This document shows, piece by piece, positions 1 through 11,469 of a stretch of DNA of 64,000 nucleotides. Within the stretch, counting starts at the first letter, position 1, and every line of letters starts with the position of its first letter. Position numbers and translations under genes: made by a program. This stretch comes from Aquilaria yunnanensis (taxonomy: Eukaryota; Streptophyta; Magnoliopsida; Malvales; Thymelaeaceae), in the NCBI GenBank assembly GCA_039654915.1, contig CM077594.1, positions 45,585,001 through 45,649,000 on the forward strand, read 5' to 3'. Below the pieces are notes generated by a model. The model searched no databases and had not been told where the DNA came from. It saw only the letters and a list, made by a program, of their open reading frames with translations.

Positions 1-1804
1 GATTTCGAATAAAGGTCAAAAGGCAACAAAGGCTCAGAAATTCTCTAAGTCCTAAAGCATTGAAGTCTACCTGGGTAGCTTGTTCACTCATCCTCGTGGT
101 AAGGACCTCCTCATTTGGGCACTCCTTTGTTAGAGACTGAAAGGTTGCATTTGTCATAATGCCCCTCGCCATCTAAAGGGCCATCTTCTGGTTATCATCA
201 AAGAACAAGTCCATGTCCTCTGTAAAAGTCTAGAAGGGCTCCCTTGGGATCTTGTCCATTGGGATTTTGGAGTCTCGAAGTGCCCTCTTCCGAGCATGGT
301 CCTCCAGCCATGAAGCCTACACTCCTTCGTCTGCAAAGTCACGCCGAAGTTCCATCAGGACGTTATTCCTTAACCATTCATCTATAAGGTCTAAAATACC
401 AAAAATTACTAAACTCATAGAAGAATGACAAAAGGACAAACTTGGGGGAAGTTCGGCGTTGTCTCCCTTGGAGTCGTTGACATCAAGGACCTTGGTAGGA
501 ATACCTTTGCCCTTTCATCTTCAGCCGAAAGCTCCCCGACCGAAGTCCCCAATACCTCAATAGCCGTATTAGGACTCAAAAGGGTAAAACTGATGGCCGG
601 TTCTGAAGATGGGTCGGCATGAACAGGGGTCTGATTCAGCACCTCCACTTCCTTATCGAGCGGAGGGGGAAGGGAGTCCTCCTTGGCTTTCTTTGACCTC
701 GATGCTGAAAAGGGACCACCGGGTACCTTATGTTGGGTTTCGAGAGCCAAACAGCGCAGTGGAATTTAACTGAAACCCTCCAGGATCCAAGTGAAACAGG
801 GTAAACCGGGTGTTCAAAAATTTTCATACCTAATTTTCGGTTGAGATCTCTCACTCAACTGTAGAGTCGAATCACAAAACCTGAACAATTGACATGTTCA
901 AGCTCTTTATGGTATCCACATGACCCTCTCGGGATCACCACGCTTCCACCATATCCCGGCAGATGTGTTTCTCTTATGCTCGCATTGTTAGCTTGCGTCC
1001 TCCAAGGAATTGCAAGAGAAGAGTACGACTGTCCTTTTGGGAGGCTAGGGCAAGGAGACCTGCGAATTTCTCACTAAAAGTTGTACTTATAGTGAGACTC
1101 AACTTCCAGGCCTAATGGGTTTCAAAGCCCTAATCCAATTAGGCCTTAATTTCGGGCTTAATAATGGCTCAATTATTGGGCCCATTATTAATACGAAATT
1201 ATTGTGAAACCAAAACCCAAATTATTAGCCTATGCACTCTAATGATCCAAATAGCTCTATGTGTGCGACCCAATAGGCTCTTACCACGTTGGCAATGATC
1301 ATAAATCACATTTATGATCATAAGCAATAAGCGGTGTCTAGCAACACATCATTGCTACCCAAGTGACAAGATTGTCGGTGATTCGACTAAACCTTTATGA
1401 TCATTACCGATATATGCCATTGTCCCGTTGTACAAGATATCAAGACTAAGCATGAGACATGGATGTGTCACTCTCGTATAGCCCAATCTTTGGTTTCTTG
1501 ATTACCGAGTAGACCAACTTAAACTGATGACATTAATATCTTATATCAACTCATCCGAGCATGGCCATGCATTTTCTAAGTCTCACTCTATCAAGGGGCC
1601 CGAATATATCACTCCCGTTACATAGGAGGGACAAATCCCATCTTGATCATACAAATTCCTCTGCATGATATGTGACATACCCAATGACCTCCTTCAAGTT
1701 CACATAGTTACGAGCAACAAAGGAAAGTATCAAAGTATGTGACTCACATGTAGGGAACCTTGATGATCTTAGGTCAGAGGACTACATATACCATGATCAC
1801 TATG

Positions 1805-4800
1805 TGTCACGCCCCGAACTACCCCTGGCCCATCTGGGCCTGATTATTAGAGTAGTACAACGTAATTTATTCATACGGAAGGGGCTTTATTAACTATTAT
1901 GAGCACCTACGGCGTGACTCCAGGATCTATTTTGGTACTAGCTGGATAATTAATTACTTCCTAGGTGATGTTACGGTGCTCTTTAGGTACAAGCTAGCAC
2001 CTAAGTGGAATTTCTAGTGTTCCATTCATGATTTTATCCTACTTACATACATACTTTATTGCAATTCAACATAAGCTTCTCCTATAATATCTTCACATGC
2101 TCATTTCAACCAAGCTACATATAGCCATACACTTAATCCACTAAGTGCATCAGATATGTGTCCATCAAGTGTACTATTTCAATGCATGGCAACCAAGAAG
2201 CCCATATTCCATTTCAAGTTTGAAAACCATATTTCATATCCATGAGCATTCTACCAAATCTAGTACACATAACACAATCATCCATTAAGACATTCCACCT
2301 GCATGAATTCAAGCATACTTCTCATATAATCATCCTTCAAAGTCATCAACATCATAAGTCATCATAATCATCCATCCAAGGCAAAATCATCATCATAAGT
2401 TATCCAGAGTTATGCCTATCCATAATGAGCAGCAAGCAAGCATCACCTACTTGGAAAGCATACCAAGGATGCTACATATCTAAAATTAGCCAAGTTCCAG
2501 TTTTACAAACCAAGTTCTCATAACTACTCAAACATCAACTCATAATGACATGGAACACATTCCACCTTAATAGACCTTGTTCCCACAACTTCTAGATTCC
2601 ATAAGCCTGCACAAGTAAGTCCACAACATTAGCTTGATTCACAAGCAATCTATACCACATAAGTCACTTAGAATCATATGAATATATTGAGCAATACCAT
2701 ACACATACCCAACCCTTTAACATATCAGAAAGAGTATTCCAATACTCTTAGCTTGATCTTTCAAGCAATCCTTTTTCCTACAAAAGTAGAAAAGGCTGGG
2801 TGAGTTATAAAACTCAGTAAGGATCCTGACGGCATCCAATGCCTAGTGAGGTAATTATCTCATGACTTTCAAAGTCATCATACGGCTTTTAAAGCCTAAT
2901 TCTTGTGCCAAGAATGTAATGGCAATTATCCATGTTCTTGCAAAGGGAAACACTAAAACAAAGAAAACACAGATATAGCACAATAACAATAATAATAATA
3001 ATTTGGGTCAGCATGCACAATCAATTCAAAGAAGCACACAACACAACACACATTTCCTCGTAACATCGTGTGCTGTGACATGGTGGGCATCGCAAGCATT
3101 AGCATTATTCCATATCTCTAATCCCTGCATACCATCTATTATTGTTTTTTTTAACCTACTTAACTCATTAGCTTGGGACCGAGTTAGCCAAACTCGATGC
3201 CAAGCCAAAATGCTTGCATAACTACTCATGAGTAAACCATAGTTACCAAAGCAACACTACTTTGCCCACTATGCACTTATGTGCCCAAAAATCCAACTAA
3301 GAAAGTATCATGAGTCCACACAAAGCAACAACCACATAGCCCTGACATGCACACCTATGGTCACTTGGTTCTTTGACCATCACATAGGGGCACTAATACT
3401 CACAATGAAAGGTCATGGAAAATATACCATGGAGAAAGTGAGTATAGGGATCCTTACCACAATCTGTGTAACCTTTTGCTCATTGTCTTTGCCTTGCTTT
3501 GCTTTGTTTGTTGTTGGAACTTGTCTTTCCTTAATGGACCTCACTTAATGAGGTAAGAGCCCAAAACTTAACCTTTCTTGGTTATTACCCTTTGTCCAAG
3601 TCTCAAGTCAATGTAGCCAATGTAGCCAATTTAGCCAATGTAGGAGTTTAGGAACACTATGCTCAAGTGTTTAGCTCATGGTATTTTTTTGTAATGGAGA
3701 TGACCGAATATTTATCTTGACTTTTCTCTCAAGCTTTACTTGATTTTAAGCTTTCTTGCACTTAGAAGCTTCATATTTACCAAGCACACTTGGTTTTCCA
3801 TTTAAGGACTTCAAGAACAATTCTTGGCCGAATATTGTTCTTTATTTCTTCTTTCTTATTTAAGTTCCATTTTTCACTAGGAACACATAAACACCAAGAA
3901 CACTTGGTTTACGAACACATCCACAAAAATGGCACTAAGGCCGAAAGTGCTCTTCATTTTTTCTTGCTTATTTTGGTTTGACATGCAACTAGGAACTCAT
4001 TAAATGTCAAGAACACATGGCTAAAATGCCAAGCCACAAAAATTACAACATGGCTGAAACTTTACTAGCTTCCTTAGTTTACAAAATTTATCTTTTTTTA
4101 CATCCATCTTTTGGCCATTGCCTTGTACATTCACAAGGACTTTAATACTACCAAGAAGACTTGGTTTTATGCTCATGCATGCCAAGAAACCAACTTGGCC
4201 GAAAATCCATCTTTGCTTTTCTTCCATCCTTGGCTCGTTTCCTTGCTTGGGATGGCCACACAAGCTTCAAGGCACCAAGAACACTTGGTTTAAAGCCTTA
4301 TAATGCCATGGACACTCATGGCTGAAACCTCCATGCATGAGCCTTCCTTGGTCTTTGCATGCATGGCTTCAAATGCTTCAAATCCACCAAGAAAAACTTG
4401 GTATCCTTCATAAAAATCCAAGGCCGAAAGCTCAACTTGCTTTTCTAGCATAAATCCAAAATGGCCGAAAGTTTAGTAAGCTTTATTTTAGCTCAAAAAC
4501 ACATAAAATCACCAAGGAAACTTGGTTTACTTACAACTCCTCACGTGGAGGAAAATGGCCAAAAATGAGCTTCACTTTTCCTCAGAGTTCTTCTTGATTT
4601 CCTTTCTCCCATGTCTTAAAAATCCCATGCATGTTCATGAGCTCTTGAGTTGAGCTCAAGAACACTAAAAATCCTCCATGGCTGAAACTTCAATAGAGCA
4701 TTTCTTGGACCTTTCTCTTGATTTCTTGCTCTAGATGTGTTTAGAAGCTTGAAATCACTAAGAAAACATGTTTGCATGTGTAAGAATGAGTGTTTTCTTG

Positions 4801-5414
4801 TGTAGGCCGAAGGTAGGATGAAGGAAGAAGATGAAGCTTGAAGAAGTAACCATGGCCGAAAAAATGAGAGGAGTGAAGGATGGCCGGCTACCTTAGCTAA
4901 GTGGAGGGGAGACAATGGAAAATGGAGTGATTAAACAAATGGAAAGTGGAGACATAAGTGGGAGACAAAGGATGGGGAAATGTAATTAAATATGGTGAAG
5001 GTGGGGCACAAGTCTAAGTGGGACAATAAACAATTTTAGTGGAGGTGTAGTGGGACAATATTTAAATGATATTTTGGGGGTGGCCAGCCATGGAAAAATC
5101 TGCCATGCAAATTGGCCAAATCACCCACTTAGTCCTCCAACTTCTCAATTTGCGCAATTGAGCCCTTCCACAAAATTTTCCTTTGAGAATTAAGTCCCTC
5201 AACTTCAAATTCCACCATTTTTATCACCAATTCTCTTGGCCTTTGCCAAGTTTAATTCCAAGAGTGTCCAACACTCATTTATGCCCATTCCATAATTAAT
5301 TCCATGTCTCCTCAATTTTAATTGAACTAAGTTTCCAGATTAGGAAACTTTTTATATCCTCAATCCACTTAACCCGGGACTTAATCATTTAGCATTTTTT
5401 TTTGGGTCATTACA
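1805..5414 (-). mobile_element. Tek-S: 3.6-kb solo LTR, chromovirus-like (Tekay/Del type)
   Basis: Inserted into Cop-1 with a perfect CTATG duplication at 1800-1804 and 5415-5419. On the plus strand it begins TGTCACGCCCC and ends GGGTCATTACA, so in sense (minus) orientation it runs TGTAATGACCC to GGGGCGTGACA, the usual end of plant chromovirus LTRs. It contains the palindrome-like GAGTTATAAAACTCAGTAAGG near 2800, which also occurs, in sense, in the LTRs of Tek-H and Tek-J. It has no long reading frame: the short ORFs inside look random. Length 3,610 bp fits the very long LTRs of this lineage. Confidence 0.75.
2981..3003. repeat. AAT microsatellite
   Basis: A short run of CAATAACAATAATAATAAT inside the solo LTR Tek-S. 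Simple trinucleotide repeat with no coding meaning. Confidence 0.8.
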
Positions 5415-5862
5415 CTATGTGAATCACTTATGACACTCATATAATGATCCATGTAGTGTTCTTATGGTGGGTCGGTCCAGTACACAAGTTCTCCAACTTG
5501 TACCCATATGTAGACTACATATCTCATATTAGTCTCCACATATGTTAGTCGTTATGTATTATTGCAACCCGCTCCACAATAATACTAGACTAGGAACATT
5601 TGAGAATATCATTGTTCTAGGGTTACAATTATGTTTATTATGTTACGCAGAAACAAAACCACAAACATAATTGCTGGATTAATGCCTTAATAAAATATCA
5701 TGACTCAATGTGCAAAAATACAATCATCTCATGATTGGCCTTTTGGGCATAACACTAACACCTTATTCCTTTTAGGGGCTGCCTTCTTCCATTGCTGCTC
5801 CCCCTTCTCAGCCTGGAAAAGGAAGAGACTTTTGTAAAAAGTAGCAGACTTGTCACCCATCT

Positions 5863-5930
5863 CTGCAAATAGAAGAACATCAGTGTAAGTACAGAATGGT
5901 ATAGATGAAAAAATCTGAGAAGGAGCTTAC
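5863..5930 (-). other. Intron 1 of the Tat-F antisense gene
   Basis: 68-bp interval with donor GTAAGC and acceptor TTTGCAG, followed by the conserved AG-ATG-GGT that opens exon 2. Equivalent introns are present in Tat-A (17284-17351), Tat-B (42618-42690), Tat-D (52466-52538) and Tat-E (27026-27091). Confidence 0.75.
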
Positions 5931-6786
5931 TCTCTTGAAGGGCTGAATACGTGAGTTCTCCCCGAAGGAGCATCACCAACCACGCCTTTTTGCCATCAAA
6001 TAAGGGCTTCAGCATACCCTTGTCGGTAAGGTGTTCCTTGATTACTCCGAGTTCCCGAAGTACCTCTTCGGTCATGAAGCTCCATCTAATCGGGAAGGGG
6101 TATAGAGAATGCTGAGGGACCTCGGGATTCCAATCTACGACAGCCCGAATATGGCTGTCAAATTCCTCAAACTGGGACTCAAGCTCTAAGGTTAGTGGCT
6201 TCCTCGGATCCACTACATCAATACCGAGAGTTCCCGAAGCCAATTTGGTTGGCACATCCTTCCACTTCTCATCCACCTTCAGGAAGACGAACTTCTTTTG
6301 CCACCTTCACCAACTGTCCTTCATCCCGAAGATGAATGTATATTTCTTGCTCCCAGATCCCCGAGGAAGTAAGAAGGAGAACCCGCCTTTCGAAACGGGG
6401 TGGAGTTTGTAGTATTGCATGAAAAGAATGAAGTGGGGCTCTATATTGAAGACCCCACACATAAAAAGAAAAGTGTTGAAGTAGGAGTAGGAGTTCGGGG
6501 GAAGTTGGTTCACGGCTATGCCATGGAACTGGCAAAAGTCACAAACCGCCTTCGGAGAAAGATACCGAAGTTTGGCCTTCATCTGGGCCCTGAAGACGGT
6601 GACCTCATCTGAATGGGGAGCATAGCTAGGCATACCGGGCCTGGGTACCCTGGTGATGGCATAAGAAGGAAGAAAGAATTTAGCCGACCATTTCATCACT
6701 TTCTCCAAAGTGGCACAGCTCAGATGAGAGTTGAATAGGAGCCAACTCTCAGGAATGGGATGAGCTTTAACTTGGGAAGAAGACAT

Positions 6787-7480
6787 GTTCAGAAACTAGA
6801 CCCTAACCTCGGAAAGAACAAGGGGAAATATTCAAAATAAAGAACAAGCACTTCAGAAGGGGACCCACATAGTTCAGATCGAAGATAGTAACCTTGAAAA
6901 CCGCCACAAGCTTGCTAGAAATTGCTCCGCCGCTAGCACCACCGCCAAAGAGGGAAAAAGACAAAAGGAAATCAGAGAGCAAAAGAGAGTGAAAGTTGAG
7001 AAGTATGGAGAAATCTGAAGGGAGAAGGGTTTATATAGACCGAAGGAGGCTGGTGAAGCATCACCATAATAACCCTTCACAGGTGAAAGGATGTAACCGA
7101 TGTAACAGACACGACCATTTGCCAGTCACCTGGTGACATGTGTCACCTGATGAAAGAAACAAGGGCATGCCTTTTGACAGCTGGCGGACCTACGCCTATC
7201 TACCTCGAAGTGATGCGTCTACCTAGTCAAAAGATGTGACGATTCACTAGCAGGAATCTAAAAATGCAGAAGGGGAAGATGCTACTTCAGAAACGTCAAA
7301 AGTTTGATTAAAGATACTCCTTCGGCCAAAGGAGACATCTTAAACCAAAAATAGTGCCTATTCGGAAGAAGGTAACCTTGGCTAGCATTTGGCTATGCTG
7401 ACTTGGACGTCTGCCACCTCCAACAGAAATTTTCACATCATTCTCGTAATGGCTTAATGCCGAAGACACAACTTCAGCTT
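6787..7480. other. Tat-F spacer between antisense gene and 3' LTR
   Basis: About 700 bp without a credible sense gene. In the antisense direction it holds the leader of the aORF (6787-7030) and its TATA box, and further right a CTTCGG/CCGAAG-rich stretch like that in the other Tat copies. Confidence 0.6.
7031..7038 (-). promoter_or_regulatory. TATA box of the Tat-F antisense gene
   Basis: Reads TCTATATAA on the minus strand, 245 nt upstream of the ATG at 6786. The same spacing (243-253 nt) is seen in Tat-A, Tat-D and Tat-E. Confidence 0.65.
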
Positions 7481-7495
7481 CCCGAAGGGGGCATG
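7481..7495 (+). other. Polypurine tract of Tat-F
   Basis: CCCGAAGGGGGCATG immediately precedes the 3' LTR start TGATAGCC, the position of the plus-strand primer. Tat-A and Tat-D have the same GGGGGGC(A/C)TG ending. Confidence 0.7.
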
Positions 7496-8351
7496 TGATA
7501 GCCAAAGGGCTATTACCCTTAAAGAACTCCTAATTGGCTTGTCGAGCACTACCCTCGGTAAGTATGTGCGAACAACTTCGGAGTAGGGGTGCCTTCACTG
7601 TCCTCGAAGGAACACTGCTTGATAGCCGAAGGGCAATGGCCCCCAAGGTCTCCTGATTAGAAACCACCTTCGGTGAGAGCCTAGCCCCGACCTTGGAGAT
7701 CACTCATATGCCACCCTCAGCAAGGCAACATGACCAACTTCGGGAAAAGGTGCCTTTCACTACCCTTGGATCTATGAACCTACAGACTTCAGGAAAGTTG
7801 ATCCACCACCCTTAAGGGAGGAAAACATCTCCTGAAGGTGCCCCACTCTACCGAAAGGCCTTCCCCAATAGCCCTCGGGGAAAATCTTTGCACGAAGGGG
7901 TCACAAGCCCGAAAGGGTCTCGTGAAGATACTACAAAAATGGTTAAGGAGCCTCTAACAAAGAGACCTCATGCACGCCCCTGCCCTATGGTTGGAACGGC
8001 CTACGACCAGCTGGAGATACCTATCTCTAAAGGTAAATATCAGATCTGACCAAACACGTGTCACGATCTGAATAGGCTGTGTCGAACGACCTCCTCCCTC
8101 CACCCTCCTATAAATACTTAGAAAGGACCTTGGTAAGCACAAGACGTAGGACTCTTGCTATTTTTCTTACTCTCTGTTCCTTACTACCACTACTCTCACA
8201 AACACTAACTTGGACGTTGGAGGCTCCTCCCCTAGAAACACACTCTGGGGAGCTCTTAACCTTTGTTCTTCTGAGTGTTTTAGGCACCTTCATACCGAAA
8301 GTCTCTCTTTCAGGCCAACATGTCATACAACAAGGATGCCATCGAGCATCA
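7496..8351 (+). repeat. 3' LTR of Tat-F (856 bp)
   Basis: Starts TGATAGCC and ends GAGCATCA. It holds a TATAAATA box at 8109-8116 and, 32 nt before its end, an ATG at 8320 that would start Gag in a 5' LTR copy (MSYNKDAIEHH). Its first 20 bases form a near-palindrome. A related but more decayed LTR lies inverted at 13704-14426. The left target duplication is outside the window. Confidence 0.8.
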
Positions 8352-11300
8352 CCGAGCATTTAGTATTTACTTAAGAGTTAAGAAAAACATTTACTTAGTT
8401 CCAATAAAACACTTAAGTTTATTAAACTAGGATAATGGCTTGGTAGGATTTAAAGAAAATGTTAATAAAATATGTGCGGTAGCATAAGAAAATGTTTTAA
8501 TGCTCATGGATGCACAAGTAATATGTCATGCCAAACCATGGATGGAAACTATACCCATAGCAAGTAAATACTATGGTAACACAGTATCTAAGTGTTTTGC
8601 TTATCAACCTAAGCAAGCAATGTCATGGGTTGATAAGCCTAACCTGAATTAAAAATAATATATGCCACGGTTATGCTAAATCAAAGTCAATACCAATAAA
8701 CCTCCTACTAGCTACTACCATCGTGCTACAAAATATTCATGACCCAAATAATCGATAAGCTCCTTTTTGCCCGATAGAGAAAAACCCAAGCAAAGAGTGA
8801 CCTAAGAAGTCCTTGTTCAACTACCTTGCTGTACATGGTAAATAATTTTGGAGTTGGACTTTGACCATAAATGCATGCAACATATAAAAAATGAACATGT
8901 AGTGTAAGCAAAATGTACTTATGACAAATTAACAAACAAGTATCAAATAATCATTGTGGATTATTTGGCTCTTGCACAACATTATCTGCACATTAGCAAT
9001 AAGGGTAAGTATGTAAAATACTTAGTAAGGCATCTTAAAATAGAAAATGCATAATAACATTACACATAATTGACCATATGCACACCTTTCCATCCATGCA
9101 TGAACCTTGCCCATAAATTGTATGAGCTTGCCACAAGCTCTTATGGCGTGGGGTATTATATAATGATCATCATATCATGCCATTTTTGGTGCATGACTCT
9201 CATACTTTACACACCAGCAAACAAATAAACAAACAACCAAAACACCCATTGGTCCCTTTTTTCCCTTGATCATGCATCCTTGCATTTGCCCTTGAGTTGC
9301 TAGCTTTCGCTAGCTTAAAAACTCCCTTATTGTATGCAACATGGTTTGACCATAATTTGTGTGGGTCATAGTGACCATGGATGTGTCTTGCCCCTTTTAG
9401 GGCCTTTCATCCGGATAGGCCTATTTGTATGCTTACGTATGGCCTAAGTTATTTATTGGGCCTAAGTGTCATTTGGGCCATAGAGCTTTGCCTTGGGCTC
9501 CCACTTGTGTGTCATGCCAAAAGTGCAACCCAAGGCCCATGGGATGTGCCCATGCGGCCCCTTAGCTAAGCACAGCCACGAGCCTGAGGGCGTAACCTTG
9601 GGTGCCCCTTGGGAATACATGGTTGTATGCCTACTTGGGCACATCTGTGTGCATCTCAACACACCAAACTTTCCATGCTCCTAGGCACCCCAAAATATTT
9701 ATGCACCTAGGAGACCTCATCATGCACACACAGACACATACACTGGGCCCATGAACTTGGTCACAATATATACACATCCATAAGGAGGCACACCTCTCTT
9801 GTGCTTGCCAAACCTTGAAGGATCAGCCACACTCATCTACCAAGCATCCAAGGCTTGGTCTATACACCATTTTACATCTCATGCACCAAGGAAACCACCT
9901 ATTTCCTAAACTAAGAACTAGATCTAGCCTTAGTGCCACCCGAGTTCTTTTTGGCTTTATTAGTCACCCCATGCCCTTTTTGCCCAACCTTTTTCCCTAG
10001 TTTTAACCATGCTAAAACATGGCTAGAGCTTCTCAAAGAGAGAAGAGCTAGAACACCATAGCCTTGCGTACATTATCATCTTGCAAGCTCAAGTTTCAAG
10101 TACCACGAGTCCTTTCCTAGCCTCCTTGGAGTCCCTTAACTACTTAGTAAAATAACCACTTGAACAATCAACATTTTTTAGCCTAGGGTCAACATTTTTA
10201 CTACACATAAACAAACTAAAATGACCACCTCACCTTGGTATAAATTCTTAAACCAAAACTCCTTTTCAAAGCTCCACGGTTCTCCTTCCTCTTACTAAGC
10301 TTAACCTCAACAACCAAGGGGTTTGTGAGCAAAAGGTTGTTGTTTAAAGAATAGGAAACATAGGTATAGTAAAATAAAGTTTCTCACCTAAAAAACAGCC
10401 AAAAACTATGCTCCCATGAAGCTAAATCAAGGCTCCTAAGCTTTCCTTTGGCTTACCTCTCAAATGCTCACTTTCTCTTTATTTTCCTTGGATTTTTTTG
10501 TGAGGGCTGAATGATTTGGAAGTAATTTGGATGAGAGGATGAAATGAAGTAGAGAAAAGAGTGATTTTCTTGGGTTAGGGATATTTGTGGGGTGAAAATG
10601 GATGAAAGAAGGATGGGGAGAACTAAAGTGGTATGGTTAAGGGCTTTACATGGTCTGTAGTGCTTTAGGACACTTATCTAAGGGTTATGGGGCTGCCTCC
10701 ACATTTTATAGGCTGAAAAATCTGCTCCAATTAGGCCTTGGTTCATTCCCTAAATTTTCCAAGAGATGCTAAGTGAAAGAGCCTTTTAGGCCTTATAAAC
10801 CTTGGTTAAAAGGATGTCGCCTCTACAAAGTTCTCAAATATGTCCCCATTTGAACTTAAAATTTTATATTTTCTGCCCTCCACTTCCAACCAAGTGTTTT
10901 CCCACCCTTAACCAAGGTTGAATCTAGTTTACCAAGTTTGACCAACCAAAATTACCAAAATGCCTTATTAGCTTCTCTTGTAAGAAAAGTCTCAAACTTG
11001 GTAAATTTAACTCTTAACTTCACCGAATTTCACCAAATGGTTTCAAATACCATTTCTCACCTTCACAAACCCATTGTGACCATATTTGACCTAGAAATTA
11101 CCATTTTGCCCTTTGTTGTTGCCTTAGTAAAAAAAGGCTAATCTTTGGTCAAATTGAGTTCAAATTTCATTGAGATGCTCATTGCACCTGTAGAAGCTCA
11201 ATTATATCTCTCTTGGTCATATTTTGACCTTTGACTTTCCAAATTACCATTTTACCCCTATTTGCCCTTATGGTCAATTTACTTTAGATATTTAACCCTA

Positions 11301-11419
11301 TAAACTCCAAGGACTATTTGACTCAATAATTTGACTTAAACCTAGTTTACAAATGTAATCTGATCAAAGATCATGTAAATAAAATAAGTTAATTACCTGA
11401 TAAAATGAGGGTTCTCACA
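8352..11419 (-). repeat. 3' LTR of Tek-G, outer end missing
   Basis: Sense start is TGTGAGAACCC at 11419, directly next to the purine tract. About 3.07 kb remain, without any credible coding sequence and AT-rich. It contains a CCTTACTAAGTATTTTA block near 9020 (sense), corresponding to the TTACTGAGT palindrome of the other chromovirus LTRs here. Confidence 0.65.
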
Positions 11420-11434
11420 TCCTTCCACCTTTTT
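11420..11434 (-). other. Polypurine tract of Tek-G
   Basis: Minus strand reads AAAAAGGTGGAAGGA next to the LTR start TGTGAGAACC. Confidence 0.65.
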
Positions 11435-11469
11435 CGAGAATCGGTCATCCAATTAGACCACTTGACCTT

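Larger units (their letters stand above)
731..5760 (-). mobile_element. Cop-1: solo LTR, probably Ty1/copia, with nested element
   Basis: On the plus strand it starts TGTTGGGTTTCG and ends ACACTAACA, with a perfect 5-bp target duplication CCTTA (726-730, 5761-5765). Removing the nested element at 1805-5414 and one copy of its duplication leaves about 1,415 bp, matching two other copies at 43561-44976 and 55030-56446. Sense orientation is inferred as minus, from a TATAAATA box and a TTCCGCTGCG stretch near the 3' end, typical of plant Ty1/copia LTRs. No internal region, PBS or pol is present, so it is a solo LTR. The superfamily is an inference. Confidence 0.75.
1..6786 (-). pseudogene. Tat-F antisense gene (aORF), split by a nested insertion
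   Basis: This is the antisense gene of Tat-F, reading from an ATG at 6786 (MSSSQVKAHP...) leftwards. Exon 1 carries the conserved N-terminal domain (FLPSYAITRVPR, CDFCQFHGIAVNQLPPNSY, then KGGFSFLLPRGSGSKKY) and has a frameshift near 6300. Intron 1 is 5863-5930 (68 bp) with GTAAGC donor and TTTGCAG acceptor. Exon 2 is interrupted after AAPKRNK by the copia-like solo LTR and resumes at 725 with VPGGPFSASRSKKAK. Intron 2 (about 394-452) keeps GTTTGT and TTTTAG, and the exon 3 donor is at position 70. Exon 3 has stops, and exon 4 lies left of the window. Domain identity rests on similarity to the aORFs at 16443, 41076 and 51634. I know no proven function for this family. Confidence 0.75.
1..8351 (+). 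mobile_element. Tat-F: 3' part of a degenerate Tat-lineage Ty3/gypsy element
   Basis: A plus-strand Tat element of which only the 3' part is in view: the antisense gene (1-725 and 5766-6786, minus strand), a spacer, a polypurine tract (7481-7495) and a 3' LTR (7496-8351). Gag and pol would lie left of the window. The copia-like solo LTR at 731-5760 splits it, with CCTTA repeated at 726-730 and 5761-5765. The antisense reading frame resumes across that insert, which proves that the two Tat pieces belong together. The LTR belongs to the same diverged subfamily as the LTR at 13704-14426. Confidence 0.85.

Noticed and set aside
3003..4915. Several 60-99 codon ORFs in the solo LTR
   Set aside because: AT-rich, overlapping on both strands, no recognisable domain or homologous copy in the window.
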